Source: Sediminibacterium ginsengisoli (lineage in GTDB: Bacteria; Bacteroidota; Bacteroidia; Chitinophagales; Chitinophagaceae). From it: DNA of 5,591 nucleotides. How positions within the stretch are numbered: the first letter of the stretch is position 1; each line of letters begins with the position of its first letter. Both the position numbers and the translations under genes were made by a program. Positions 5,584-5,591 of this stretch are shown here, piece after piece. Below the pieces are notes generated by a model that saw only the letters and a program-made list of their open reading frames with translations, ran no database searches and had not been told where the DNA came from. The DNA is taken from the NCBI GenBank assembly GCA_943326215.1, contig CALPSK010000072.1, forward strand, positions 1 to 5,591. Reading direction: 5' to 3'.

Positions 5584-5591
5584 TAAAATAA

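Overview
The window looks like ordinary chromosome from a low-GC member of the Bacteroidota, probably near Chitinophagaceae. The evidence is a clear GldC gliding/secretion protein, promoter boxes of the Bacteroidota form TAnnTTTG directly before three genes, no recognisable Shine-Dalgarno sequences before any start, and a family of proteins typical of that phylum. I see no transposase, integrase, phage gene, CRISPR array, tRNA or rRNA. The lineage call is inference from gene content and promoters only.

Layout. Positions 1-708 (+) hold the C-terminal part of an MscS-family mechanosensitive channel whose start lies outside the window. It converges on a MerR-type regulator at 784-1377 (-), with a 75-base gap holding a short direct repeat. 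The regulator is divergent from a degenerate GT4-like protein at 1463-2539 (+). The 85-base divergent gap holds two outward TAnnTTTG boxes, each ending 3-4 bases before an ATG, and an 18-base perfect inverted repeat between them. Next come gldC (2586-2933), a GatB/YqeY-domain gene (3011-3463) and a CvpA-family membrane protein (3468-3983). The last two are 4 bases apart and surely cotranscribed. A 171-base gap without a gene (3984-4154) precedes a second pair, an alpha/beta hydrolase (4155-4916) and a CBS-domain protein with an ACT-like C-terminus (4924-5583), 7 bases apart.

How the genes relate. There is no single pathway. The regulator may control itself and the divergent GT-like gene through the inverted repeat. 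gldC is probably the first gene of a gldC-yqeY-cvpA transcript. The hydrolase and CBS protein form a separate two-gene unit that may continue beyond the window.

Most notable: the regulator carries a perfect beta-clamp-type pentapeptide QLDLF at its N-terminus; the GT4-like protein has lost residues normally needed for sugar-nucleotide use; and two upstream in-frame starts (TTG at 1457, GTG at 2568) fall inside promoter boxes and are unlikely to be real. I do not see convincing evidence of a wholly new multi-gene system here.
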